Positions 54,095 to 62,136 of a DNA stretch of 64,000 nucleotides are shown here, in pieces. Each line of letters begins with the position of its first letter. Within the stretch, counting starts at the first letter, position 1. A program made the translations under genes and the position numbers. The notes below the pieces were generated by a model. The model saw only the letters and a program-made list of their open reading frames with translations, had not been told where the DNA came from and did not search any database. This stretch comes from Aerococcaceae bacterium NML190073 (GTDB lineage Bacteria > Bacillota > Bacilli > Lactobacillales > Aerococcaceae): positions 1 to 64,000 of the forward strand of contig JAMXJH010000005.1 in assembly GCA_026131555.1 (NCBI GenBank), read 5' to 3'.

Positions 54095-55030
54095 TTAGTG
54101 AGCTTCCCTACGGTTTCCACCGCCTAAATGAACTTCTTTAGTCAGGGCATCAATACGTGTCATAATACGTTTCGCTCTTGCCTCTCTCGCTTCTGCACCA
54201 TATCGTGAATTAGCATTCAGCAATCGGTTGTAGTAATCTTGCTTTGTGAGATTAGAGGTAAATAACGTTAGTTTGTTTTGGTTGTTGCGTGTTTCAAGTA
54301 TCTCAAACAACACACTATCCATTACCCAGTCCGTTAGGTTCTCTGCTCCTATCTCGTCAATAATCAAAACGTCCACAAATTTCAAGTGCTTAATACGTCT
54401 TTGGAAATTACCACTGTCGCTATTACGCTTCAGCTCAGCATATAGCTCATTGATAAGCATGGATAAGTTAACCATTGTCACTCCCGCTAGCTTATCTTTA
54501 TTTAGCTTATTACCCAACGCACACATCAAGCGACTTTTACCGTTACCATTTCTACCGTGTAACCAAATACCTGTTATCCGCTTATTGTCCTCATAATCGT
54601 TCACAATACGCTCTACTTCGCCAATAGCTTGCAATCTCTCCAGAGGTCTATCGTAGCTCTCTAGCGTAGCTTGTTGGTTATCTAGGCTCATCATAGATAA
54701 GTCTAGCCTGCGCTTCCACTGTGGTTTATTCATCAGTGGTGCAATCTCTTTACGTTGAGCATAGGTTACTTGAAAATTATCTGATGCAATGATTAGCCTA
54801 GGTTCGTGGTAAGGGTCTTCTCTCAACATACGTCTATATTCATCTAGCACGCATATCCCTCTATCTATCATCGCATCATCAACTACATCTCCAAACTCAC
54901 GTAGTCGTGATTTAACCTCTACATCACGCAATATATCTTGCTTAATCGCTTCAACCTCCTCAATCGAAATTTTTGAGGCACGCTTCAACAATTTATCATT
55001 GTCGATAGATTTAGCTATTGTCGGCATCAT
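54095..55030 (-). CDS. DnaI/DnaC-like helicase loader
   Basis: 311 aa AAA+ protein. Walker A GIWLHGRNGNGKSRLM near residue 155, Walker B VDVLIIDEIGAENLTDW near 225, sensor region LTLFTSNLTKQDYYNRL. N-terminal helical part probably contacts the host replicative helicase. The ATG overlaps the stop of the DnaD-like gene. It recruits host DnaB-type helicase to the origin. Confidence 0.88.
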   Translation of the reverse strand: MMPTIAKSIDNDKLLKRASKISIEEVEAIKQDILRDVEVKSRLREFGDVVDDAMIDRGICVLDEYRRMLREDPYHEPRLIIASDNFQVTYAQRKEIAPLMNKPQWKRRLDLSMMSLDNQQATLESYDRPLERLQAIGEVERIVNDYEDNKRITGIWLHGRNGNGKSRLMCALGNKLNKDKLAGVTMVNLSMLINELYAELKRNSDSGNFQRRIKHLKFVDVLIIDEIGAENLTDWVMDSVLFEILETRNNQNKLTLFTSNLTKQDYYNRLLNANSRYGAEAREARAKRIMTRIDALTKEVHLGGGNRREAH

Positions 55031-55842
55031 TCACCATACAACTCCTTCCTGTAGTCCTCAACGTGATATACAGGTTGTTGATTGCCATTCCGCTGTTGTT
55101 GCTGTTGCTTACGCTGTTCGCTATAAGCCTTAGCTTTATCAACGGTATCAACATGCGCACCGTACCACTCTTTCAAAATGGCTTCTAGGTAACCTAGACG
55201 ACTTGCACCGTTATACAACATCACATCAATACCATACTTAACAATGTCATCTCCCTGTTCTCCAAACTTAACAACCCATTCTTTCAAGGTGTCAATTGTA
55301 ACAGTGTTCGTATTAGCATTCACTTGTTGTTGCCAATAACCAATACAATTTTGATAAGGGATAGGTGTCGTCATCTCGTCGTCATCCCCCTTGACTATAT
55401 TAGACTTACCTATCCTATCCTTACCTATCCTATCCTTACCTATGCTCCCACTTGGTAGACAATCGGTTGTCATTTGGTTGTCATTTGGTAGACAGTCGTT
55501 ATTTAGCGTATAACTTCCGTTGTCTTCAAGAGAAATTAGCTTCTGTTCTTCAAGGTGTGTGGTGTTCTTTTTACGGTCATTTCGAATATAATTATGTATC
55601 CTCCAGTCCTTTATAACCACTACCCCTGATTGAAATGCAATGATGAATTGCTTGCTAATTAATAACTTCATATCGTCTTGCTTAGCCCCTAGCAATCTCA
55701 TAATTCCCCTAGGGTTACTAATAAAACCATCGTCATCAGCTTTCATGTTGAGGTAAAAATACAATACTTTTGTTGTATCAGGTAAATCTAAAAAATCATC
55801 ACTATCAATTATCCTATTGCTAAACATTCTGCGTTCCGCCAT
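55027..55842 (-). CDS. DnaD-like replication initiation protein
   Basis: 271 aa from the ATG at 55842. N-terminal winged-helix region (MAERRMFSNRIIDSDDFLDLPDTTKVLYFYLNM, then GVVVIKDWRIHNYIRNDR) common in phage replisome organisers. Next is a polar linker with repeated GKDRIGKDRIGKS. A C-terminal DnaD-like domain follows (DIVKYGIDVMLYNGASRLGYLEAILKEW), and a Gln-rich tail ends the protein. Pairs with the loader downstream. Confidence 0.85.
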   Translation of the reverse strand: MAERRMFSNRIIDSDDFLDLPDTTKVLYFYLNMKADDDGFISNPRGIMRLLGAKQDDMKLLISKQFIIAFQSGVVVIKDWRIHNYIRNDRKKNTTHLEEQKLISLEDNGSYTLNNDCLPNDNQMTTDCLPSGSIGKDRIGKDRIGKSNIVKGDDDEMTTPIPYQNCIGYWQQQVNANTNTVTIDTLKEWVVKFGEQGDDIVKYGIDVMLYNGASRLGYLEAILKEWYGAHVDTVDKAKAYSEQRKQQQQQRNGNQQPVYHVEDYRKELYGE

Positions 55843-55866
55843 CTTCTTCACCACTTTCTAACACTG

Positions 55867-56235
55867 TCATACCAGCACCTCGCTCATCTCATCATAAACC
55901 CTAGAGATACCTAAATCAGCACGCTCAACCGCATCTATACGCTGTTGCAAGGTGTCGTTCTGCGCTCTAAGGATTGCTAACCCTCTCTGTCGTTCGTCCT
56001 CCGTTACAGCGATATAAATACCCGTTGGCGCTCGTCTACTTCCACATACGGGAATACCATACTTAACCGCTAAATCACTCAATAAGCTGTACACTTCACG
56101 CACACTCACACCTAGCCTACTTGCCAATGCTCTCACACTGACAGGCTTCTGCGCACCTCTAGGCAACGTCTTAAACAGCTTCAAATACGGCTCACTCAAA
56201 GGCTGTATCTCATCATAACAATATGGCTTACTCAT
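55867..56235 (-). CDS. Helix-turn-helix protein of element 2
   Basis: 122 aa. KPVSVRALASRLGVSVREVYSLLSDLAVKYGIPVCGSRRAPTGIYIAVTEDE is a winged helix of the kind seen in phage replication or regulatory proteins, followed by a helical tail. Coupled by ATGA to the tiny gene before it. Could bind the iterons; not testable by eye. Confidence 0.65.
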   Translation of the reverse strand: MSKPYCYDEIQPLSEPYLKLFKTLPRGAQKPVSVRALASRLGVSVREVYSLLSDLAVKYGIPVCGSRRAPTGIYIAVTEDERQRGLAILRAQNDTLQQRIDAVERADLGISRVYDEMSEVLV

Positions 56236-56294
56236 ACCTGTTCACACTCCTTAACTTCTTGTAGCATCGCAATACATAGCTTCAACATGCTCAT
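56232..56294 (-). CDS. Possible 20-aa coupled peptide
   Basis: Frame ATG...TGA of 20 codons (MSMLKLCIAMLQEVKECEQV). Its start overlaps the upstream stop and its stop overlaps the downstream start, both as ATGA. The perfect double overlap suggests translation, at least as a coupling device. Confidence 0.4.
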   Translation of the reverse strand: MSMLKLCIAMLQEVKECEQV

Positions 56295-56494
56295 TCCGCT
56301 ACCTCCTCGTCACTACGCTTATCTTTCAAATAACGAATAGTTTTGTTTAATTGCTTAACCAACCCTACGGCATACTTCAAGCCTTTATCTTCGGTTCTAG
56401 CAATCTCAAACAACAAATCATTAAACTCATTTGTCAGCTCTAACAATTCATTAACTAATAATTCTGCTTCTACTGGTAATTTTTTCTCATTCAT
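56291..56494 (-). CDS. Small helical island protein, element 2
   Basis: 67 aa: helical, with ELLVNELLELTNEFNDLLFEIARTED and a basic KQLNKTIRYLKDKR segment. AGAAAGAGG site. It opens the replication operon of element 2 as 45898-46101 does in element 1, but the sequences differ. Unknown function. Confidence 0.6.
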   Translation of the reverse strand: MNEKKLPVEAELLVNELLELTNEFNDLLFEIARTEDKGLKYAVGLVKQLNKTIRYLKDKRSDEEVAE

Positions 56495-56521
56495 GGTCTT
56501 TATACCTCTTTCTTAGTGTGT

Positions 56522-56527
56522 TATGAT
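56522..56527 (+). promoter_or_regulatory. Extended -10 promoter for the element 2 small RNA
   Basis: TGT TATGAT at 56519-56527, identical to the nonamer in element 1 at the same relative place; no clear -35. Confidence 0.45.
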
Positions 56528-56533
56528 ATAAAG

Positions 56534-56610
56534 GCAGAAAATAACGAATTAGAGCCGTTTTTACTGCCTTTTAGCTTAGTGATGATTGCAGTCATCTCTA
56601 AGCCTTTTTT
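56534..56610 (+). ncRNA. Putative antisense small RNA of element 2
   Basis: About 77 nt. AAAGGCAG / CTGCCTTT would form a first stem, and AGCTTAGTGATGA / TCATCTCTAAGC a second one followed by seven T (56604-56611). Antisense to the leader of the replication operon. Same design as 46143-46202 but little shared sequence. Confidence 0.45.
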
Positions 56611-56622
56611 TGTGTCTACAAA

Positions 56623-56636
56623 CGCTGTGGGGGCGT
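56623..56636 (+). repeat. Regulatory-module tag, element 2, copy A
   Basis: CGCTGTGGGGGCGT, identical to 58123-58136, placed between the T-run of the small RNA terminator and the excisionase-like stop codon. Confidence 0.7.
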
Positions 56637-56644
56637 TATTTTAC

Positions 56645-56923
56645 CTACTGTCTGTGTCGTTCGATAAAGTCATATAAATCTTGCTTCTTGATATACGTCT
56701 TCCCTCCTATCTCATATTTAGGCAACCCGTTCTCTGCTATCCACTTACGAATGAGCGTTTCAGAGGCGGATATATGTAACTCGCTTGCTTCTGCAACAGT
56801 CAAATACTCCTTAACTGTTGCGGTATCTCTACGTGCCTGCTCTATCGCATGGCGGTACACTCCTCGCAAAGCCTCCTGTATCTCATCATAGAAGCCTTGA
56901 GGTAACTCTAATTGTATTGGCAT
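56645..56923 (-). CDS. Excisionase-like helix-turn-helix protein, element 2
   Basis: 92 aa from the ATG at 56923 (GGGAGG). PIQLELPQGFYDEIQEAL at the N-terminus, then YLTVAEASELHISASETLIRKWIAENGLPKYEIGGKTYIKKQDLYDFIERHRQ, a MerR/Xis-type DNA-binding fold like DUF771 phage proteins. Expected to steer the integrase to excision. Confidence 0.75.
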   Translation of the reverse strand: MPIQLELPQGFYDEIQEALRGVYRHAIEQARRDTATVKEYLTVAEASELHISASETLIRKWIAENGLPKYEIGGKTYIKKQDLYDFIERHRQ

Positions 56924-56970
56924 TAGCAAACCTCCCATCTTTATGCTGTTCACTTCTCGTAACGAAGAGA

Positions 56971-57177
56971 CTAAAAAAATATATCTTCTAAAGTAATATT
57001 TGGAAATAGTGGCAATAACTTTTCCTTAAACTTCATTTTCTCCTCATCAGAAAACGCTGTACGCCCTCGCTCCTTATTGTTATATGCCTGTTTAGAACAG
57101 CCTATTATCTTCCCCATTTCGGATTGATTAAGTCCTAGCATATTGCGATAACCTCTGACTTTATGAATTTCACCCAT
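56971..57177 (-). CDS. Cro-like XRE regulator, element 2
   Basis: 68 aa from the ATG at 57177. VRGYRNMLGLNQSEMGKIIGCSKQAYNNKERGRTAFSDEEK, ending ITLEDIFF, close to the Cro of element 1. Read from the promoter at 57215-57243. Confidence 0.85.
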   Translation of the reverse strand: MGEIHKVRGYRNMLGLNQSEMGKIIGCSKQAYNNKERGRTAFSDEEKMKFKEKLLPLFPNITLEDIFF

Positions 57178-57214
57178 AAACACACCCCCTTTCCCAGTTC
57201 ACTTTACGTACCCA

Positions 57215-57243
57215 ATAATACACTGATTAATTTAAGAAGTCAA
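57215..57243 (-). promoter_or_regulatory. Promoter of the Cro operon, element 2
   Basis: Minus strand TTGACT (57238-57243), 17-bp spacer, TATTAT (57215-57220). Confidence 0.85.
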
Positions 57244-57262
57244 TATGTTTGCGAATTTTTTA

Positions 57263-57291
57263 TTCACAACACGTAACTTTTGGTTTATAAT
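57263..57291 (+). promoter_or_regulatory. Promoter of the repressor gene, element 2
   Basis: TTCACA (57263-57268), 17-bp spacer, TATAAT (57286-57291), 26 bases before the repressor start. Confidence 0.8.
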
Positions 57292-57317
57292 CATTTAAAA
57301 GGAGGTCTCGCATTACT

Positions 57318-58058
57318 ATGAAACCTAATAAAATCAATGTCGGGTTAAGAATTAAATCAGTTAGACAAAACAAAGGGATGACACTGGAGGAATTCGGAAA
57401 ACTTTTCAATGCTAGTAAAAGTATCGCCTCTCGATGGGAAAAAGGAATTTCATTACCAAATGCCGAACGATTAAAAGCAATCGCTAAAATCGGCGATATG
57501 ACAGTAGATGAGTTGTTATATGGTTCTACTGATGAAATTATACAGTCTACAGTAGCCAATCTAACAAAAGGGTTAGAAAAAGATTTTATTGACCCAACTG
57601 CCCTAAAAGAGGGCATTATAAAGTATGTAAATGAATACGGCATTTCAGATACGGTTGAGATATCCAACGTAGCAGAAACCTACGTACAGTCTCTACCACA
57701 AAACAATGTAGAGTTAATGAAAAAACTCTTAGCGCATATTACAGACTCACTTAAAGTCAAATCTTTTATTGATAATTTAAGCTATGTTGAAACACTGTCA
57801 CCGTATAACCACTTTTATATAAGATATATGGCAACCATACTAATCAAAGCCTTAAATAATTTAAAGAAAAGTAATTTAATCGAAAAAGGTACAACTCTAG
57901 ACAAGACTTTGCAAGTAACATTGTTACAAAAGGCAGATTATTGGAAGTCAATGCAACTCTTAGATGAACTTAAACAGGAAACACCTCATACCGATATGAT
58001 TGACTTAGAGGCATTTATAGAGTCTCTAGAAAAGAATAACAACTCCATCTCATCATAA
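57318..58058 (+). CDS. CI-type repressor, element 2
   Basis: 246 aa with AAAGGAGG site. XRE domain GLRIKSVRQNKGMTLEEFGKLFNASKSIASRWEKGISLPNAERLKAIAKIGDMTVDELLYG, nearly the same as in element 1 up to residue 68, then an unrelated helical C-terminus. The recognition helices differ (NASKSIASRW against SVSKSNVSHW), so the two repressors should bind different operators, and the different C-termini could sense different inducers. Confidence 0.85.
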   Translation: MKPNKINVGLRIKSVRQNKGMTLEEFGKLFNASKSIASRWEKGISLPNAERLKAIAKIGDMTVDELLYGSTDEIIQSTVANLTKGLEKDFIDPTALKEGIIKYVNEYGISDTVEISNVAETYVQSLPQNNVELMKKLLAHITDSLKVKSFIDNLSYVETLSPYNHFYIRYMATILIKALNNLKKSNLIEKGTTLDKTLQVTLLQKADYWKSMQLLDELKQETPHTDMIDLEAFIESLEKNNNSISS

Positions 58059-58078
58059 CCTGTACTCTTTTTTATATC

Positions 58079-58119
58079 CTGCATCACTGGGTAGCCAATC
58101 CCTTATGATGCGCCTTTTT
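58079..58119 (+). terminator. Conserved two-stem terminator before int, element 2
   Basis: GCATCA ... TGATGC outer stem, GGG-TAGCCAAT-CCC inner stem, GCCTTTTTA tail. Matches 49079-49120 of element 1. Confidence 0.75.
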
Positions 58120-58122
58120 AAT

Positions 58123-58136
58123 CGCTGTGGGGGCGT
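58123..58136 (+). repeat. Regulatory-module tag, element 2, copy B
   Basis: CGCTGTGGGGGCGT, the second copy of 56623-56636, just before the integrase ribosome site. Confidence 0.7.
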
Positions 58137-58154
58137 GAGGAAAGGACAAACAAC

Positions 58155-59300
58155 ATGAAGATTACAGAATACACAACTAATCAAGGTACACGTTACAAAG
58201 TAACAGGTTATCTCGGAATGGACGAAACAACAGGACGACAAAAGAATTTCAAGCGCAAGGGATTTAAGACAAAAAAAGAGGCACAGAATAGCTTTACCCG
58301 TGCTAAACATGAGTTTAATACGGGGTGCTACTCTGTGCAATCCAAAACCTTAACCTACGAACAAGTATACCGTGAATGGTGGGAACAGTACAAGTTAGAC
58401 GTCAAAGAAAGTACATTACTTACAGTGGGACAATATTTCAGGTTACATATTTTACCCGAATTAGGCAAGTACAAACTCGATAAAATAACGCCTGCCCTAT
58501 TCCAAAAGGCTATTAACAAATGGTATGGTCATCTATTACAATACAAGCTCATCTACGCTTATTCGTGCCGTATATTCACCTATGCCGTACAACAAGGTTA
58601 TCTTAACGAACACCCTAAACATCGCATAGTTGTTCCCAAAGCTAAGCCTAAACAGACGAATAACCACGATGATTTTTATACCAAAGAAGAACTGCAACTA
58701 TTCCTTGATGCCTTGCATAAAGACACTAAAACAATGTGGTACGTCTTCTTCCGAGTACTAGCCTTTACAGGCATGAGAAAAGGAGAGGCGCTAGCTTTAA
58801 CATGGCGTGATATTAACTTAACAGATAAAACAATTACGATTAACAAGACCGTATCACGCAACACCAAAGGGCAACTCATCATAACAACACCCAAAACTAG
58901 AAATAGCAATCGCATCATCCAAATAGATGATAACACGCTCCGCTCATTACAACAGTGGCGTACAGAACAAGCACGCTATTTAATCGGGTTAGGCTATCGT
59001 GCTATGCAAGGGGAACAACTTATTTTCGCAAACTTAACCAACAACTCCATCATTAACACGGTTTACCCTACATTACTCCTCAAACGAGTATGCCAAAAAC
59101 ATCAACTAAAGGAGATTAAGGTACACGGCTTTCGTCATACGCATTGTAGCCTATTATTTGAGGCAGGCGTGCCAATGAAAGACGTTAAGGAGCGGTTAGG
59201 GCATGCGGATATTAAAACAACCATGAATATCTACACACACGTTACCCAAAATAGTAAAGAACAATCGGCGCAATTATTCGCTAATTACGTCAATTTCTAA
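58155..59300 (+). CDS. Tyrosine integrase of element 2
   Basis: 381 aa. Same architecture as the element 1 enzyme: YTTNQGTRYKVTGYLGMDETTGRQKNFKRKGFKTKKEA arm domain, catalytic Arg in FTGMRKGEALALTW, HxxR in VHGFRHTHCSLLFE, LGHADIKTT and the Tyr in MNIYTHV. It differs enough in the arm domain to recognise TCTAAAC and not ACGTAAC (inferred from the flanking repeats). GAGGAAAGG site. Confidence 0.95.
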   Translation: MKITEYTTNQGTRYKVTGYLGMDETTGRQKNFKRKGFKTKKEAQNSFTRAKHEFNTGCYSVQSKTLTYEQVYREWWEQYKLDVKESTLLTVGQYFRLHILPELGKYKLDKITPALFQKAINKWYGHLLQYKLIYAYSCRIFTYAVQQGYLNEHPKHRIVVPKAKPKQTNNHDDFYTKEELQLFLDALHKDTKTMWYVFFRVLAFTGMRKGEALALTWRDINLTDKTITINKTVSRNTKGQLIITTPKTRNSNRIIQIDDNTLRSLQQWRTEQARYLIGLGYRAMQGEQLIFANLTNNSIINTVYPTLLLKRVCQKHQLKEIKVHGFRHTHCSLLFEAGVPMKDVKERLGHADIKTTMNIYTHVTQNSKEQSAQLFANYVNF

Positions 59301-59314
59301 ACCCTTTTCTAAAC
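59296..59314. repeat. Right arm-type integrase sites of element 2
   Basis: TCTAAAC at 59296-59302 and 59308-59314; the first overlaps the last codons of the integrase gene. Confidence 0.7.
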
Positions 59315-59341
59315 TATTGCTATTCTAATAACACACAAAAA

Positions 59342-59377
59342 AGCCTATAAACCCCATTGTAATAAGGTTTATAGGCT
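59342..59377 (-). terminator. Present terminator of rpsD, supplied by element 2
   Basis: AGCCTATAAACC / GGTTTATAGGCT, a perfect 12-bp stem with T-run on the minus strand. It differs from the rpsD-type terminator found at 37.8 and 50.3 kb, so it was probably brought by element 2. Confidence 0.85.
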
Positions 59378-59401
59378 CTAACATAATCACTTGATTAAAG
59401 A

Positions 59402-59414
59402 TTAACCTAATTTG
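59402..59414. repeat. attR of element 2 within the rpsD 3' end
   Basis: TTAACCTAATTTG covers the rpsD stop and last codons. Copies at 37849-37861 (13 of 13) and 50391-50400 (first 10). Confidence 0.8.
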
Positions 59415-60010
59415 TTGTAGTATTCGACAACTAACGCTTCGTCGATTTCGGCATTCAATTCGCCACGTTCTGGTAAACGTTTCAACGAACCTTCTAATTT
59501 AGACTCATCGAATGATACGAAGTCTAAACGAGTCACTAATGCCTCTAAAGCTTCTTTCACAATTGCTAAATCGCGTGAAGATTCTTTCAAGCCGATTACT
59601 TGACCTGGTGTTACCAAGTATGAAGGGATATCAACGCGCTTACCGTCAACTGTTACGTGACCATGGTTTACTAACTGACGTGCTTGACGACGAGTTGTTG
59701 CAAAACCTAAACGGTATACCAAATTGTCCAAGCGAGTTTCAAGTAAAGCCATGAAGTTCTCACCGTGTTTACCTTCTTTGATTTTACCTGCTTTTTTGAA
59801 CAATGTTGCGAACTGACGCTCGTTCATACCGTACATGTGACGTAATTTTTGTTTTTCTTGTAATTGCAAGCCGTATTCAGAAATTTTCTTACGTTGTTGA
59901 CCGTGTTGACCCGGCGCGTAAGGACGACGTGCTAATTCTTTACCTGTTTCAGACAATGAAATGCCTAAACGACGCGATAATTTCCATGATGGACCTGTGT
60001 ATCTTGACAT
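59402..60010 (-). CDS. rpsD: Ribosomal protein S4
   Basis: 202 aa from the ATG at 60010 (GGAGGAATTC). N-terminal [19 protein letters not shown], zinc-less form, S4 RNA-binding domain [40 protein letters not shown]. Ends VEYYNKLG. S4 nucleates 30S assembly and often represses its own mRNA in Firmicutes. Its last codons are the integration target of the islands and stay intact after both insertions. Confidence 0.97.
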   Translation of the reverse strand: MSRYTGPSWKLSRRLGISLSETGKELARRPYAPGQHGQQRKKISEYGLQLQEKQKLRHMYGMNERQFATLFKKAGKIKEGKHGENFMALLETRLDNLVYRLGFATTRRQARQLVNHGHVTVDGKRVDIPSYLVTPGQVIGLKESSRDLAIVKEALEALVTRLDFVSFDESKLEGSLKRLPERGELNAEIDEALVVEYYNKLG

Positions 60011-60182
60011 ATTGAATTCCTCCAATGATTTTTTTGTTTGGAGTAAAATAATCAATTAAAAAACCGAATGCGTGCAGTTTATCTTACAGTTTTCGCTTCT
60101 TTGCAGCCGCAGTTACTCACTGACCTAATTGGCTCTAAACTGTTGACGCGCTTTCTTTTTTTATGCTGCATTATTTTACACT
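60011..60182 (-). promoter_or_regulatory. rpsD leader, candidate S4 autoregulatory RNA
   Basis: About 170 bases between the promoter and the rpsD start with no gene. Several short stems are possible (for example around AGTTTTCGCTTC). Firmicute rpsD leaders fold into an S4-binding structure; I infer the same here from length and position only. Confidence 0.45.
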
Positions 60183-60188
60183 TTTGGA

Positions 60189-60217
60189 ATAATATCACAT
60201 TTGGCACTGATTCGCAA
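60189..60217 (-). promoter_or_regulatory. Promoter of rpsD
   Basis: Minus strand TTGCGA (60212-60217), 17-bp spacer, TATTAT (60189-60194), with TG three bases before the -10. Confidence 0.75.
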
Positions 60218-60236
60218 GTACTTTCATCTCTTTTTG

Positions 60237-60887
60237 TCATGTATTGTAAAAATAATTTCGAAAAATAAAATAATAGCTGCCTGCTAACAAATAGCCCAAG
60301 CCTACCAATTTCAAGGCGCTCTCTCCAATACCGTAAGCTAGCACTCCGCCCAGCACAAAATAACCGATACTTGCTAAATAAAAACGTACCTTCCAAAAAG
60401 CATCATGTTGCCCTTTCAATGTTCTCCCCAACTCAAAACCGATATCCGTCAAATACCCTGTGAAATGTGTTGTCCGCACCAATGCCCCACGATAAAAAAT
60501 GAATAAACCATTTTGCGTGCCGGCGCAAAAAGCACAGTAGCAAATTAGCCAAAATGGATGATACAACAGTAATGCTAACAGCAGATGCCCTGCACCTAGA
60601 ATCATCAATGTAACGCCATAACGTCGTTTCAGGTAAAATACGCGATCCGCAAACAAATACCCACTCAACATACTCCCGCACACAAAACTTGCAATGACCG
60701 CAAGCAACCAGCTAAAATGCGAAAAATTTCCTCGTCCTAAATCGAATGCTAATTGACTTAAATGCCCCGTATAATGAGTGCTCGCTGTCTTCAAATAAAG
60801 AATCGTTGCAAGATTCATAAATCCTGCAACGCCATTCAATAAGAAGAGCCATCCATTCAACCAAGCTGTACTTTGTTCTTGTTTCAT
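60237..60887 (-). CDS. YoaK-type (DUF1275) membrane protein
   Basis: 216 aa with about six hydrophobic segments. Typical pattern of the family: STHYTGHLSQLAFDLG near residue 36, CAGTQNGLFIFYRGALVRTTHFTGYLTDIGFELG near 120. Function unknown; sometimes listed as a transporter. It follows the polymerase/ligase-like gene by three bases and so shares its transcript. Confidence 0.85.
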   Translation of the reverse strand: MKQEQSTAWLNGWLFLLNGVAGFMNLATILYLKTASTHYTGHLSQLAFDLGRGNFSHFSWLLAVIASFVCGSMLSGYLFADRVFYLKRRYGVTLMILGAGHLLLALLLYHPFWLICYCAFCAGTQNGLFIFYRGALVRTTHFTGYLTDIGFELGRTLKGQHDAFWKVRFYLASIGYFVLGGVLAYGIGESALKLVGLGYLLAGSYYFIFRNYFYNT

Positions 60888-60890
60888 TTT

Positions 60891-62033
60891 CTACTCCTTG
60901 TTTCCGGTCATTTTTGCAAAAGGAGGCAAAATGACGATTAAAAATATATAGCCTGTCTGCAACCAGAAGATGGACACATCCGTTATGCCATGTACCAACA
61001 CTGCTATGAGCATCGAAACGATCAACGCCAACTCATGGCGATAACCGCCATTCTGCGCATCGCTGACTATTCGTCGAATCAACGGGATTGCAATGCAAGT
61101 CAATAATAGTAAGCCGAACAGTCCGTAATTTGCCAATGTGTCAATTAATAATTGATGTGAATGCATCGTCGGCTTCGTATCGAATAAATAATAATATTTC
61201 GCGTAACTGAAAGGTCCACGTCCGAGCAATGGACTCCGCGCAAAAATTTGCCAACCTGTTTGCCAAAGTGCAAAACGATCCTCAAATGCATACGATAACG
61301 AACTTAATCGCGGAATCAACCCGGGATGAATCGCAATCACTGCTCCAAAACTCACACCAATTCCGGCAAACACTCGTCCTAATTTGCGATTCAGCATAAA
61401 GAAATAGCCGATAATCGCGACAAGAACCGTCGGATAAACCATTCTTGACGCCGTCAAAATAAGTCCGAAAAAAGCTAATAAACTGCTTATCATAGGAAGC
61501 CAACGCTCACGAAAAGACGTCGTGCTCGTCAACAAATACACATTTATGATAAGGATGAAAATACAATACAACCCGAAATAATTCGCATTAAAAAACATTG
61601 ACTCCGCCCTAAATTTCGGAGAAGCTTCTTGCACAATATATAGAAACGACACTTTGTTTTGCACCACATATTGCAAATAATCCCAGATGGCTTTCGTACA
61701 AGCGAACAAACTACCCACGCTCAAGAATTGCAATAGTTTACGATAAAGCTGTCCGGTCACCACTTGCTGGTAGCAACTGAAATACAACGTAAAGCAAGCA
61801 AGTGCCAGCCCCACCAGCACCCCGACTTCATTACGATGCCAAAAAGAATTCGCAATAGTTAGACTAATAAATAACAGGACAAACCAACTTCTCTCTAAGT
61901 ATAAGAGGAGTTGCTTTCGCTTAATTGTTACCAAACTTACCAAAACAATGAACATCAGCGGCCCACTCAAATAGAACGGTAACACAATGCCCAATGTCAT
62001 CAATGATATTAATAAGCTACTCCGCTCTGCCAT
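60891..62033 (-). CDS. O-antigen ligase/polymerase-type membrane protein
   Basis: 380 aa from the ATG at 62033, chosen for AGGAGG nine bases upstream. About ten membrane helices, the LTASRMVYPTVLVAIIG segment, and the large outside loop RSPLLGRGPFSYAKYYYLFD followed by MHSHQLLIDTLANYGLFG, which is the Wzy_C signature (Arg and His residues for glycan transfer). It may polymerise or ligate a cell-surface polysaccharide. No glycosyltransferases are close by, so the substrate is unknown. Confidence 0.82.
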   Translation of the reverse strand: MAERSSLLISLMTLGIVLPFYLSGPLMFIVLVSLVTIKRKQLLLYLERSWFVLLFISLTIANSFWHRNEVGVLVGLALACFTLYFSCYQQVVTGQLYRKLLQFLSVGSLFACTKAIWDYLQYVVQNKVSFLYIVQEASPKFRAESMFFNANYFGLYCIFILIINVYLLTSTTSFRERWLPMISSLLAFFGLILTASRMVYPTVLVAIIGYFFMLNRKLGRVFAGIGVSFGAVIAIHPGLIPRLSSLSYAFEDRFALWQTGWQIFARSPLLGRGPFSYAKYYYLFDTKPTMHSHQLLIDTLANYGLFGLLLLTCIAIPLIRRIVSDAQNGGYRHELALIVSMLIAVLVHGITDVSIFWLQTGYIFLIVILPPFAKMTGNKE

Positions 62034-62136
62034 GCTGATGTCCTCCTGTCCGCTCATCTTTTTTTGATTTCCGTTATATTTTACAATATTTGTGTCATAA
62101 AGGCTAATTTTTTCCTTAAATGGCACAGTAGTTTAC

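Larger units (their letters stand above)
50391..59414. mobile_element. Element 2: second PICI-like island in tandem
   Basis: Bounded by TTAACCTAAT at 50391-50400 and TTAACCTAATTTG at 59402-59414. Arm sites TCTAAAC occur twice at both ends. Order from the right: integrase, CI-like repressor, divergent Cro, excisionase-like, small genes, DnaD-like and DnaI-like replication pair, iteron origin, RelBE-type pair, late module with sigma-like gene and the 55-aa protein, then an unknown 268-aa protein in place of terS. No virion genes. Confidence 0.85.

Noticed and set aside
54246-54596. 116-codon plus-strand frame within the helicase loader gene
   Set aside because: Antisense shadow of a gene with clear Walker motifs.
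37793-59414. Complete or remnant prophage
   Set aside because: No portal, capsid, tail, large terminase, holin or lysin gene is found in 21 kb, while two full integrase-control-replication modules are present.
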